Shown one piece after another: positions 1 through 6,453 of a stretch of 6,453 nt of DNA. A program made the position numbers and the translations under genes. Source of the stretch: Bacillota bacterium (GTDB taxonomy: Bacteria; Bacillota; DTU030); contig DUVO01000182.1 in assembly GCA_012841005.1 (NCBI GenBank), positions 1 to 6,453 on the forward strand. Reading direction: 5' to 3'. A model generated the notes under the pieces. The model worked only from the letters and a program-made list of their open reading frames with translations, was not told the origin of the DNA and did not search any database. Numbering within the stretch: position 1 is the first letter of the stretch; each line of letters begins with the position of its first letter.

Positions 1-990
1 AACCTGAACTTCTTCCCCTCTCCACGCAGGAGCAGTATTGAGGGTGTATGCCAGAAAACCAGTGAAGCCCGCCAGGACCAAAAAGGGGATTATCGGTAAC
101 CCGGGAACAAGTCCCAGTAAAACTAATAGTACGGTAGCCACAGTTAAAACCCGGGGCTGGGACAAAAGCTGGCTGGTTAAATCCTGACCCAAATTCCTCT
201 CCGAAGCCGAACGGGTGACAACAATACCTGTGGCCGTCGAAATCAAAAGGGCGGGAATTTGGGAGACCAGACCGTCTCCAACAGTTAACAGGGTATACCT
301 TTGTATGGCAGCATCCCAGGGCATACCTTGCTGGAGAACCCCAATTATAAATCCACCGCCGATATTGATCAGTGTTATTATGATCCCGGCTATGGCATCC
401 CCCTTGACAAATTTGCTGGCCCCGTCCATGGCCCCGTAAAAGTCGGCCTCCCGCCTGATTTCCACCCTCCTTGCCCTCGCTTCTTCTTCGGTAATGATTC
501 CCGCATTGAGATCGGCATCGATACTCATCTGCTTCCCGGGCATGGCATCAAGGGTGAAACGGGCGGCAACCTCCGACACCCTTTCTGCCCCCTTGGTTAT
601 GACAACAAACTGGATAATTACTAAAATCAGGAAGATAATAAAACCCACAACCGGGTTGCCGCCCACCACAAACTGTCCGAAGGAGAAGATTACTCGCCCT
701 GCATAGCCTTCCAAAAGAATGAGCCTGGTCGTAGAAACATTGAGGGCCAGCCGGAAGAGGGTGGCAACCAACAACAGGGAAGGAAAAACAGAAAAATCCA
801 AGGGCCGGAGGGTGTTCATGGCTATCAACAAAACAAGCAGGGCAAAGGTGATATTAAAGGTCAACATAACATCCACGATCAAAGGTGGCAGTGGAATGAG
901 CATCATAATCAGTATGGTAATCACAACAACGGCAATAAAAATATCACTGTAACGCAGGAACCGAAGGGAAGAACCCGCAGAAACTGCCAT
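1..990 (-). CDS. flhA: FlhA, flagellar type III export gate protein (N-terminal part, cut by window edge)
   Basis: FlhA forms the large membrane ring of the flagellar type III export gate. Its membrane part helps couple proton flow to export, and its cytoplasmic domain (absent here) docks chaperone-substrate complexes. The reading frame stays open from the ATG at 990 to the left edge, giving 330 residues of an expected roughly 690. Hydrophobic segments begin near residues 17, 40, 66 and 113, with more from about 198 onward. The family signature [10 protein letters not shown] lies at 80-89. The conserved cytoplasmic loop (about 133-197) contains [22 protein letters not shown] at 181-202. By alignment from memory, D189, K193 and D198 match Salmonella D199, K203 and D208, residues important for export. 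The start has an AAGGAGG Shine-Dalgarno sequence (998-1004) 7 bases upstream, inside the end of flhB. The flhB stop is only 2 bases before this ATG, so translational coupling is likely. Identification is very secure; the C-terminal half cannot be assessed. Confidence 0.97.
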   Translation of the reverse strand, partial: MAVSAGSSLRFLRYSDIFIAVVVITILIMMLIPLPPLIVDVMLTFNITFALLVLLIAMNTLRPLDFSVFPSLLLVATLFRLALNVSTTRLILLEGYAGRVIFSFGQFVVGGNPVVGFIIFLILVIIQFVVITKGAERVSEVAARFTLDAMPGKQMSIDADLNAGIITEEEARARRVEIRREADFYGAMDGASKFVKGDAIAGIIITLINIGGGFIIGVLQQGMPWDAAIQRYTLLTVGDGLVSQIPALLISTATGIVVTRSASERNLGQDLTSQLLSQPRVLTVATVLLVLLGLVPGLPIIPFLVLAGFTGFLAYTLNTAPAWRGEEVQV

Positions 991-992
991 TA

Positions 993-2159
993 TTACCCCT
1001 CCTTCCCAAGGAAATAATTACGTCTGTTTCGCATCCGGTAAATGAAGGCTAAGACCTCGGCCACAGCCTGGTAAAACTCAGCAGGTATCTCCTCCCCAAT
1101 TTCCGCCCCCCAGTACAATCCCTGGGCCAGGGACCTGTTCTCCACCAGGGCTATTTCGTGGGCACTGGCTATTTCCTTGATCCGAAGAGCCAGGTAACCC
1201 TTCCCCTTTGCCAGGACCACCGGGGCTGACATTTCCCGGGCATCATACTTGAGGGCTACCGCATAATGGGTAGGGTTGGTAATGACAACATCCGCCTTTG
1301 GCACATCCTCCATCATCCTCCGGGAAGCCATCTGGCGCTGTCGCTCCCTTATTTTTCCTCGGATTTGGGGATCCCCCTCAACCTGTTTCAGCTCGTCCTT
1401 CAGTTCCTGTTTGGACATCATGAGGCTGCGTTCATATTCCCACCGCTGATAATAGAGATCCATAATACCCAGGACCAGAAGGACAGCGCCACTGTGGAGA
1501 CCCAAACGCAGGGTCAAATGTCCAATAAACCTGGTCCCTTCCTTTAACTCCATTAAAGCAAGGAGCGAAACTGGTCTGAGAAACTGGCGGAGCAGAAGGT
1601 ATGTTGTAACGACAACAATAACCAGTTTGGCAATTGATTTTACCAACTGTACCAGGGCCCGGCGGGAAAAAATACGCTTTAAGCCTTCAACAGGATTAAT
1701 TCGATCCGGCCTAAAACGCAGGGGTTCTCCACTCAGGATAAAACCTGTTTGGGAAACATTGCTTAGCAGACCCACAACCATGACCAGTGCCAAAAGGGGA
1801 AAAGTCAGCCGTACAAAGGATAAGATAACAGAAACAAGTATTCCCGATAAACCGGCAATGGTAGCCACCTGCTCCGGGTTCAGGGAATAGGACCAGGCAA
1901 CTAGATCCTGAAATTCTCCCACCATATAAGGAAACAACAAGTATAAACCGGTAAAGGCGGCCAGTACCAGGAGGGCTGAGGCAAGCTCCTGGCTTTTAAA
2001 GACCTGCCCTTTCCGCCTGGCCTCCTCCCGCCGTCGCGGTGTCGCCGGTTCGGTTTTCTCCTGGGCAAATAACTGACAGTTTATCGACCGCCGGGGAACC
2101 CACGTCGCTATTATCCCTTGTTTCTCCAGCCATCCCCTTCCCGGCTTGTCCCTGTACAT
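993..2159 (-). CDS. flhB: FlhB, flagellar export switch protein with NPTH self-cleavage site
   Basis: FlhB sits at the export gate and switches secretion from rod/hook to filament substrates. With the ATG at 2159 it has 388 residues. The family N-terminus, [22 protein letters not shown], spans residues 31-52. Four membrane segments follow at about 59-80, 102-130, 168-190 and 218-238. A charged linker (about 240-285) leads to the cytoplasmic domain. Autocleavage is expected between N295 and P296 of the NPTH motif (295-298, in [16 protein letters not shown]). The C-terminal part has the usual [19 protein letters not shown] region. The frame is open further upstream, to 2516, but that part overlaps fliR and has no FlhB character. 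I chose 2159 because it is the last ATG before the conserved region and has AGGGG (2168-2172) 8 bases upstream. This leaves about 25 basic residues ahead of the usual start, so the exact N-terminus is less certain than the gene. Confidence 0.95.
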   Translation of the reverse strand: MYRDKPGRGWLEKQGIIATWVPRRSINCQLFAQEKTEPATPRRREEARRKGQVFKSQELASALLVLAAFTGLYLLFPYMVGEFQDLVAWSYSLNPEQVATIAGLSGILVSVILSFVRLTFPLLALVMVVGLLSNVSQTGFILSGEPLRFRPDRINPVEGLKRIFSRRALVQLVKSIAKLVIVVVTTYLLLRQFLRPVSLLALMELKEGTRFIGHLTLRLGLHSGAVLLVLGIMDLYYQRWEYERSLMMSKQELKDELKQVEGDPQIRGKIRERQRQMASRRMMEDVPKADVVITNPTHYAVALKYDAREMSAPVVLAKGKGYLALRIKEIASAHEIALVENRSLAQGLYWGAEIGEEIPAEFYQAVAEVLAFIYRMRNRRNYFLGKEG

Positions 2160-2239
2160 CCGGAACACCCCTATTCCCCATTCCAAGGCAGGTATAATAT
2201 TGGGGCAGTGCCCCTGGCCTTTTTCTCCTTCCCCTCCCT
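2160..2239 (-). other. fliR-flhB intergenic stretch with an orphan Shine-Dalgarno-like sequence
   Basis: This 80-base stretch is the longest non-coding gap if flhB starts at 2159. Directly after the fliR stop the minus strand has a G/A-rich run containing AAGGAG (2225-2230). No ATG, GTG or TTG lies in the following window where a start would be expected. A small GC hairpin follows (GGGGC-ACT-GCCCC, 2202-2214) with no U-tract, so it is not a normal intrinsic terminator. The weaker AGGGG at 2168-2172 is the one placed correctly for flhB. The flhB frame is open through the whole stretch. Confidence 0.5.
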
Positions 2240-3016
2240 TTAGCTGATAGCCTGAAACAGCAGTTCCAGGTTGGCAAATATTTGCTGGAATAAAAGTCGC
2301 AGCACAGTAGCGAAGAGGGGAAGGGTTACCAGTATTGTCCCTATCCCAACCAGAATCTTGACGGGAATTCCCAGGACAAAGACATTCATCTGGGGCACGG
2401 TGCGGGCTACAATCCCCAGGGCTACATCGGTAAGAAACAGTACCCCCGCCACCGGGAGGGCGATCTGGAGGGCAAAAACTAATATTTGGGCAAACAATCC
2501 CCCCAGGTCCAACCAAAGGGAGGCGGGAAAGGACAAGGATCCCGGGGGAATAAGGCGAAAACTCCTGGTCAGGGCCATAAGAAAGTAGTGATGGCCGTTA
2601 CTTAAAAGAAATAACATGGTGGCAAACAAGTAGAAAAAGTTACCCAGCAATGGCACTTGCATTCCCGATTGGGGATCCAGCACATTAACCATTCCGAAAC
2701 CCATCTGGGTGTCTATTATCTGCCCGGCCGCCTGGATGGCATGAAACAATATGAGGCTAGTTACTCCCAGAAGCAAACCAAAGACCGTCTCCTTTATCAC
2801 TAAAAGGACATAGGGAAACCCCCAAGTAATTGACGGAGTATACTCCCAAACCATAGGCAATAAAGCCAGACTGAGCATTAGACTGAAAAAAACCTTAACC
2901 TGGGGGGAGATGATCCTGCTGCTCCAAAAGGGAGCAGTAGTTAACATCGCCCCAATGCGGGTCAGAATCAAAAGGAAAACCTGCAAACCCTCCTGGATGA
3001 AGGCAATTGATGGCAC
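2240..3016 (-). CDS. fliR: FliR, flagellar export gate membrane protein
   Basis: FliR joins FliP and FliQ in the helical export gate inside the MS ring; in solved gates there is one copy beside five FliP and four FliQ. The 258-residue product has the normal family length. Recognisable stretches are RIGAMLTTAPFWSSRIISPQVK (20-41), the conserved AGQIIDTQMGFGMVNVLDPQ (97-116) followed by a PLLGNFFYLFATMLFL hydrophobic segment (122-137), and a C-terminal LPLFATVLRLLF region (232-243). About six hydrophobic segments are visible. The start is GTG, supported by AGGAGG (3026-3031) 9 bases upstream, which overlaps the fliQ stop codon, and by the familiar beginning with an aromatic/hydrophobic first helix. 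The gene lies 13 bases after fliQ. It ends 80 bases before flhB, the longest gap in the window. It is a separate protein here, not the FliR-FlhB fusion known in some clostridia. Confidence 0.96.
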   Translation of the reverse strand: MPSIAFIQEGLQVFLLILTRIGAMLTTAPFWSSRIISPQVKVFFSLMLSLALLPMVWEYTPSITWGFPYVLLVIKETVFGLLLGVTSLILFHAIQAAGQIIDTQMGFGMVNVLDPQSGMQVPLLGNFFYLFATMLFLLSNGHHYFLMALTRSFRLIPPGSLSFPASLWLDLGGLFAQILVFALQIALPVAGVLFLTDVALGIVARTVPQMNVFVLGIPVKILVGIGTILVTLPLFATVLRLLFQQIFANLELLFQAIS

Positions 3017-3025
3017 CCTTCCCTT

Positions 3026-3031
3026 CCTCCT
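3026..3031 (-). promoter_or_regulatory. Ribosome binding site for the GTG start of fliR, overlapping the fliQ stop
   Basis: The minus strand reads AGGAGG, 9 bases before GTG 3016. The last two bases of the fliQ stop TAG are the first two bases of this site, so ribosomes finishing fliQ end on the fliR initiation site. This suggests coupled translation. Confidence 0.75.
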
Positions 3032-3299
3032 ACTGTATGTAATAAGGAATATTCACCAAGAGTTCATGGGCAAATTGCAACAATACCGTAAGCATCCAGG
3101 GACCCCACAGGACAAGGGCAGCGAGTATGGCTAAGATTTTGGGAATAAAGGTAAGGGTCTGTTCCTGAATCTGGGTCGTTGCCTGGAAAAGGCTTACAAC
3201 AATGCCAACCAAAAGGCCCGAGGCCAGCATCGGTCCTGCCACCTTGATCAGGGTTAACAGGGCATCCTGTCCCAGGGCAATAATAAATTCCTCATTCAA
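3030..3299 (-). CDS. fliQ: FliQ, small flagellar export gate membrane protein
   Basis: FliQ is the small two-helix subunit of the FliP/FliQ/FliR export gate. The product has 89 residues, the usual family length. Two hydrophobic segments (about 12-36 and 54-76) flank the conserved polar loop SLFQATTQIQEQTLTFIPK (36-54), which is diagnostic for FliQ and its virulence homologues. The start is TTG at 3299, encoding MNEEFIIALGQDAL, which matches the normal FliQ beginning. The nearby ATGs at 3295 and 3315 are in other frames, and the one at 3315 meets a TGA after six codons. The ribosome site is GGGGAGGG (3307-3314), 7 bases upstream. The gene follows fliP after 18 bases, and its TAG stop is embedded in the fliR Shine-Dalgarno sequence. 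Confidence 0.96.
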   Translation of the reverse strand: MNEEFIIALGQDALLTLIKVAGPMLASGLLVGIVVSLFQATTQIQEQTLTFIPKILAILAALVLWGPWMLTVLLQFAHELLVNIPYYIQ

Positions 3300-3306
3300 G
3301 GGGCAG

Positions 3307-3314
3307 CCCTCCCC
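3307..3314 (-). promoter_or_regulatory. Ribosome binding site for the TTG start of fliQ
   Basis: The minus strand reads GGGGAGGG in the 18-base gap between fliP and fliQ. It is 7 bases before TTG 3299. No in-frame ATG lies nearby, so this site supports the TTG start. Confidence 0.65.
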
Positions 3315-3317
3315 ATC

Positions 3318-4076
3318 TTAATTAAAACCTAAAACCAAGGAACGCACTACCAGGTGCCAACCGTCGACTAAAACAAAGAGCAAAATTTTGAAGGGCAAAG
3401 AGATCATCACGGGGGGCAACATCAACATCCCCATGGACATTAGGGTACTGGCAACCACCATATCGATAACTAGAAAGGGAATGTATATTAAAAAACCGAT
3501 CTGAAAAGCTGTTTTCAACTCACTGATTATGAATGCAGGGATCAAAACATAGGTAGGGATGTCTTCAGGACCCCGGGGGCGCCCTAGATCGGCCAGACTG
3601 ACAAAAAGGGCTAAGTCCTTTTCCCTGGTCTGGCGTAACATAAAAGTTCGCACCGGTTCCACTGCCTCCGCCACTGCTTCCTCATAGGATAACTCACCCT
3701 GCAGATATGGCTGTAGGGCCACCTCATTGACCTGCTGCCAGTAAGGAGCCATGGTAAAAAAGGTCAGAAAGAGGGCCAAGGCTATTATCACCTGGTTAGG
3801 TGGCATATTCTGGGTAGCCAGGGCACTGCGCACAAAGGAAAGGACAACGACAATCCTGGTAAAGGAAGTGACCATAATCACAATAGCCGGAGCCAGGGAT
3901 AAGATGGTCAAAAGAAACAAAATCTGCAGTGTTAAAGCCACATCCTCCGGTTCTTCGATTCCCAAGCTGGGCAAATCTATCGGCTGTGCCTTTGCCAGCC
4001 CTGCCAGGAAGATCATCATCAGCAGGGCTATACAAGTAATCAAGTTTAGCTTGAGCGCCCACTTTTTAGCCCTCAT
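3318..4076 (-). CDS. fliP: FliP, flagellar export gate membrane protein with signal peptide
   Basis: FliP is the main (pentameric) subunit of the flagellar export gate in the inner membrane. The product has 252 residues. Residues 1-30 form a likely cleavable signal peptide: a basic start, a hydrophobic core at 10-27 and an AKA-Q cleavage site. The first signature region is [21 protein letters not shown] (63-83), followed by [22 protein letters not shown] (90-111). A periplasmic domain spans about 112-175. The second signature region, [45 protein letters not shown], is at 178-222. A final hydrophobic segment precedes the C-terminus. The first two possible start codons are adjacent, TTG at 4079 and ATG at 4076; I chose ATG, with AAGGAG (4086-4091) 9 bases upstream. 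The fliO stop TAA directly precedes the TTG, so the two genes are almost certainly coupled. Confidence 0.97.
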   Translation of the reverse strand: MRAKKWALKLNLITCIALLMMIFLAGLAKAQPIDLPSLGIEEPEDVALTLQILFLLTILSLAPAIVIMVTSFTRIVVVLSFVRSALATQNMPPNQVIIALALFLTFFTMAPYWQQVNEVALQPYLQGELSYEEAVAEAVEPVRTFMLRQTREKDLALFVSLADLGRPRGPEDIPTYVLIPAFIISELKTAFQIGFLIYIPFLVIDMVVASTLMSMGMLMLPPVMISLPFKILLFVLVDGWHLVVRSLVLGFN

Positions 4077-4079
4077 CAA

Positions 4080-4628
4080 TTATTGCTCCTTCCCTTGCTG
4101 CAGGTCTGAACCGGATTTCCCCCTTTTCTTTATCCCTTCGAGCTGCTCTTCCAGCTTTGACAGGGGTAAAAAAACACCTTGCCTTTGGCGGGCAAGAACC
4201 CGGGCAAAGGACCTTTCTTGTTCCTGTTCCTGCAAGGCCAACAACAAGTCGGGATCATCAATTTTTTGGAGGAGGGAAATACTATCACCGGTCACACCCA
4301 AGACGAAAAACTGGCTGCCGATGCGAAGGATATATATATCTCTACTGGTACCGAGGGACAACCGGTCCATAACCGCTAAATATTTTGCCGCTACTGTGCT
4401 GCCCCACCTGGCCTTTAAGAAACGGGCTAGTAAATAGAATAGAGCGATGACCAGGGCCAGGGAAAAAAAGAGCTGGGCGATTACTCGTAAAGGACTAATC
4501 CCCGCCGGCTTTTCCGGCCCGCCGTAGGCAGGAAGAAATTCTTCTCTGTCAGTGGCACCGACAACATCCCAGCTGCAAAGAAGTAAACATATCAAAAGGA
4601 CACCCACACTCAGGTAGAGTTTCTTCAT
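4080..4628 (-). CDS. fliO: FliO (FliZ of Bacillus), flagellar export gate assembly protein
   Basis: FliO is a membrane protein that helps FliP assemble into the export gate. It is poorly conserved, so position supports this call as much as sequence does. The 182-residue product starts with a signal-peptide-like segment (residues 1-25, KK then a long Leu/Val/Cys core ending near VVGA). A short extracytoplasmic stretch follows, then a membrane helix at about 49-70 (VIAQLFFSLALVIALFYLLARF) and the cytoplasmic FliO domain. That domain contains the recognisable RLSLGTSRDIYILRIGSQFFVLGVTGDSISLLQKI (89-123). The tail (130-182) is rich in Gln, Glu, Lys and Arg. The gene starts 10 bases after cheY, and its G-rich ribosome site (4632-4639) fills that gap. 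The order cheY-fliO-fliP is the same as cheY-fliZ-fliP in B. subtilis. Confidence 0.9.
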   Translation of the reverse strand: MKKLYLSVGVLLICLLLCSWDVVGATDREEFLPAYGGPEKPAGISPLRVIAQLFFSLALVIALFYLLARFLKARWGSTVAAKYLAVMDRLSLGTSRDIYILRIGSQFFVLGVTGDSISLLQKIDDPDLLLALQEQEQERSFARVLARQRQGVFLPLSKLEEQLEGIKKRGKSGSDLQQGKEQ

Positions 4629-4638
4629 CTTCCTCCCC

Positions 4639-5001
4639 CTAGGCCAAAGCCTTGCGCACGGCCTCTATCACCCGTTCCGGCTGGAAGGGCTTCACAATAA
4701 AATCCAAAGCCCCGGCCTGGATTGCATCTATGACCATGGCTTGCTGCCCCATTGCGCTGCACATGATGATCCGGGCCTCGGGATCAATCCCTTTAATTCT
4801 TTTCACTGCCTCGATTCCATCCATTTCCGGCATAGTAATATCCATGGTAACCAGATCGGGCTGCAGCTCCTTATACTTTTCCAGGGCCTTATTCCCATCT
4901 TCTGCCTCACCAACTACTTCAAAATCATTTTTCGTCAGGATATCCTTGAGCATCATGCGCATAAAAGCAGCATCATCAACAACAAGAATTTTCTGCCCCA
5001 T
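4639..5001 (-). CDS. cheY: CheY, chemotaxis response regulator
   Basis: CheY is the diffusible response regulator that is phosphorylated by CheA and binds the flagellar switch (FliM and FliY). The 120-residue protein is a single receiver domain with no output domain. The acidic pair is D9/D10, the phosphoacceptor is D54 (in MDITMPEMDG), the switch hydroxyl is S82 and the conserved lysine is K104 (in FIVKPF). At the position of E. coli Tyr106 there is F101, which I recall is also Phe in B. subtilis CheY, so this is not odd for the group. From memory the match to B. subtilis CheY is close throughout (ILVVDDAAFMRMMLKDIL, IIMCSAMGQQAMVIDAIQAGA). The ATG has a near-perfect TAAGGAGG (5010-5017) 8 bases upstream. 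Its place between fliY and fliO is the Bacillus arrangement and supports a motility role. Confidence 0.97.
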   Translation of the reverse strand: MGQKILVVDDAAFMRMMLKDILTKNDFEVVGEAEDGNKALEKYKELQPDLVTMDITMPEMDGIEAVKRIKGIDPEARIIMCSAMGQQAMVIDAIQAGALDFIVKPFQPERVIEAVRKALA

Positions 5002-5038
5002 GTGTCAATCCTCCTTAGGCCGTTTTTTCCAAGAATCG

Positions 5039-6103
5039 TTACTGGAGGGTCTCAACCCGTTCCTGGACCCCCACAATATTCGTTACCCGAACGCCAAAAT
5101 TCTCACCGATCACCACCACTTCTCCTTGGGCAATTAATTTCCCATTAACTAAAATATCCACAGGCTCACCGGCCAGTTTGTCCAACTCCAGAATGGAACC
5201 AACTCCTAGTTCCATAATCTCTTTAAGAAGTCTTTTTGTCCTTCCCAGTTCCACTGAAACCTCCAGGGGAATGTCAAGCAAAAGGTCTATATTCCCCTGC
5301 TCCCTAGTCCTTTCCTGGGCCCGGAGGGGAGCAAACTGAACCGGGTGTACAACGGGTTTTTGCAGGTTAACAGCTACAGCTTCCCCAGGTGGTTCAGCCC
5401 CTTCCTGGGGTGTCTGGGGTGGGGATATCGGCTCCGGCAATTCTCCCACACCTAATAAGCTTCCCACCATCCCCTTGGCAAAGGAAAGGGGAAGCAGCTG
5501 CATAATGGCACTGTCTACTAAGCCTTCAATAATTAGCTTAAAACTGACCCGCACAATACTATCTTCACCATCGTCGGGAATGAACTTATAGGACTCCTCC
5601 TTTTTAAAATCAACCAGCTCCACCCGGGGCGGCAAAATAGCAACTACTTTATCAAACATGGTGGAGATAGCCGTTGCCGCAGAGCCCATCATCTGGTTCA
5701 TAGCTTCACCTATGGCACTGAGCCTAATTTCATCCAGCTCAACCTCTTCTTCTGGGTCCTGCCCGAGCATCAGCTGGGCAATTATCCCAGCATCCCTTTC
5801 CCTCATGATAAGGATATTCATCCCCTCCAGCCCCTGACTATAACGGACTTCTACGGCAAGATGGGGCACAGGATAATCCTGGGGAAGCCTCTCTTTTTCG
5901 ATAATGGAAACACTGGGTGTGGTAATCCTCACCCTGCGTCCGATAAGCTGCGACATGGCCGTAGCCGCTGACCCCATGGCAATATTCCCAATTTCCCCCA
6001 GGGCATCCTTCTCCTCCAGCGTAAGCTCTGCCGTCTTTTTGTGGAATCTTTCATTGTTAAGCAGGGCATCTATTTCTTCCTGGGAAAGCAAATGCTTACC
6101 CAT
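5039..6103 (-). CDS. fliY: FliY, flagellar switch protein with CheY-P phosphatase domain
   Basis: FliY is a C-ring component that replaces FliN in many Gram-positive bacteria and also dephosphorylates CheY-P. The protein has 354 residues from ATG 6103. Residues 5-16 (LLSQEEIDALLN) form the FliM-type CheY-P docking peptide. The CheC-like domain (about 26-205) has two intact D/S-xxx-E-xx-N-x22-P active-site motifs: D33, E37, N40, P63, and S129, E133, N136, P159. A proline-rich linker (about 223-270) contains HPVQFAPL (253-260). The C-terminal SpoA/FliN domain covers about 271-354. An in-frame ATG at 6109 would add two residues, but it lies only 3 bases from the AAAGGAGG site, against 9 for ATG 6103, so 6103 is preferred. 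The start overlaps the end of fliM by 8 bases. The domain order rules out plain FliN, FliM or CheC. Confidence 0.96.
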   Translation of the reverse strand: MGKHLLSQEEIDALLNNERFHKKTAELTLEEKDALGEIGNIAMGSAATAMSQLIGRRVRITTPSVSIIEKERLPQDYPVPHLAVEVRYSQGLEGMNILIMRERDAGIIAQLMLGQDPEEEVELDEIRLSAIGEAMNQMMGSAATAISTMFDKVVAILPPRVELVDFKKEESYKFIPDDGEDSIVRVSFKLIIEGLVDSAIMQLLPLSFAKGMVGSLLGVGELPEPISPPQTPQEGAEPPGEAVAVNLQKPVVHPVQFAPLRAQERTREQGNIDLLLDIPLEVSVELGRTKRLLKEIMELGVGSILELDKLAGEPVDILVNGKLIAQGEVVVIGENFGVRVTNIVGVQERVETLQ

Positions 6104-6453
6104 TATCATCCCCCTCCTTTCCTATCGCCGTAATCTCAACTGCCAATTTTTCTCCCACCATCCCCGGACGAGCCTTGTACTTTGGTTGATCTACAATCAG
6201 CACATCTATATCACCAGAAGCCTTACTATCCAGAGAAATCACATCCCCCACCTGCAGTTGCAACAACTCTCCTGTGGTAATGGTAGAGCGACCAATTTCC
6301 ACAAGTATCGGGACTTCGGCGTTGCCAAGGCGCTGCAGCAAATTTTTCTGTTCTGTTCCATGCACTCCTTCCCGTTCTGTTTTGGAAAACCAATAGCGGG
6401 CACTTAATTTACCGGCAATTGGTTTTAATGATATGTATGGAAAACAAAGATTA
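6096..6453 (-). CDS. fliM: FliM, flagellar motor switch protein (C-terminal part, cut by window edge)
   Basis: FliM is the C-ring protein that binds CheY-P and sets motor rotation direction. Only the last 118 residues are present; the frame enters from the right edge, with its first full codon at 6452. The fragment begins NLCFPYISLKPIAGKLSARYWFS, the conserved end of the FliM middle domain. The SpoA domain follows: VPILVEIGRSTITTGELLQLQVGDVISLD and then PKYKARPGMVGEKLAVEI. A GTG at 6365 lies inside this continuous frame and is not a real start. The docking peptide and most of the middle domain are outside the window. The gene ends in TAA at 6096-6098, overlapping the start of fliY. Confidence 0.95.
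   Translation of the reverse strand, partial: NLCFPYISLKPIAGKLSARYWFSKTEREGVHGTEQKNLLQRLGNAEVPILVEIGRSTITTGELLQLQVGDVISLDSKASGDIDVLIVDQPKYKARPGMVGEKLAVEITAIGKEGDDNG
6113..6120 (-). promoter_or_regulatory. Ribosome binding site that decides the fliY start
   Basis: The minus strand reads AAAGGAGG here, inside the end of fliM. It is 9 bases from ATG 6103 but only 3 from ATG 6109, so initiation is expected at the second of the two in-frame ATGs. Confidence 0.75.

Noticed and set aside
357..366. GCCGATAT on the plus strand inside flhA, also sigma-28-like
   Set aside because: The nearest upstream TAAA is only about 6 bases away rather than about 15, and there is no plus-strand gene downstream.
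2193..2198. TATAAT on the plus strand as a possible antisense promoter
   Set aside because: There is no acceptable -35 element 16-18 bases upstream and no gene on that strand to serve.
2202..2214. GC hairpin between fliR and flhB as an intrinsic terminator
   Set aside because: The stem is only 5 bp and is not followed by a T-run on the minus strand, and flhB and flhA continue the operon.
2160..2516. Upstream extension of the flhB frame to a 507-residue protein
   Set aside because: The extra N-terminal part overlaps fliR out of frame, is rich in Pro, Gly and Cys, and has no FlhB similarity. A possible FliR-FlhB fusion was considered, but the FliR frame ends with its own TAA at 2240-2242.
3751..4437. 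Open plus-strand reading frame of 228 codons opposite fliP and fliO
   Set aside because: It spans the junction of two well-recognised minus-strand genes, has no recognisable domain, and its composition (many Lys, Arg and Ser) is typical of the antisense of membrane-protein genes.
4652..5137. Open plus-strand reading frame of 161 codons opposite cheY and the end of fliY
   Set aside because: It is antisense to highly conserved cheY codons, its product resembles no family, and it has no convincing ribosome site.
5425..5432. GCCGATAT on the minus strand inside fliY, like the -10 of motility sigma-28 promoters
   Set aside because: The required TAAA-type -35 about 15 bases upstream is missing, and the octamer encodes part of the FliY linker.
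5904..6407. Open plus-strand reading frame of 167 codons opposite the fliM-fliY junction
   Set aside because: It crosses two real genes on the other strand and encodes a low-complexity, Ser/Leu-rich product without known features.

Overview
The window is one continuous block of flagellar and chemotaxis genes, all read on the minus strand. From right to left the order is fliM (3' end only) - fliY - cheY - fliO (called fliZ in Bacillus) - fliP - fliQ - fliR - flhB - flhA (5' part only). This is the order of the corresponding part of the Bacillus subtilis fla/che operon. The presence of FliY, a CheY very close to the B. subtilis type (MDITMPEMDG and IMCSAMGQQ motifs), very strong purine-rich Shine-Dalgarno sequences, and TTG and GTG starts all point to a motile Gram-positive bacterium of the Bacillota. 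A clostridial lineage is likely, but that is an inference from general sequence character and no genus can be named.

Right part (4639-6453): switch and signalling genes. The C-terminal SpoA domain of FliM is followed by a complete FliY and a complete CheY. FliY combines a CheY-P docking peptide, a CheC-type phosphatase domain with two intact active sites, and a FliN-like SpoA domain. CheY-P would bind the switch and be dephosphorylated there by FliY.

Middle and left part (1-4628): the flagellar type III export apparatus. FliO helps assemble the FliP/FliQ/FliR export gate. FlhB, the substrate-specificity switch, carries the self-cleaving NPTH motif. FlhA, the large export-gate subunit, runs off the left edge after 330 codons.

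Genes abut or overlap, or are separated by at most about 40 bases. The one larger gap is 80 bases between fliR and flhB, and it holds a Shine-Dalgarno-like sequence with no start codon behind it. No internal promoter, terminator, RNA gene, repeat, CRISPR array or mobile element could be supported, and no stretch over 300 bases lacks a gene. I see no undescribed system here. The points worth a second look are small: the fliR-flhB junction and FlhB N-terminus, the different start codons of the three gate genes, and the doubly active FliY next to cheY.
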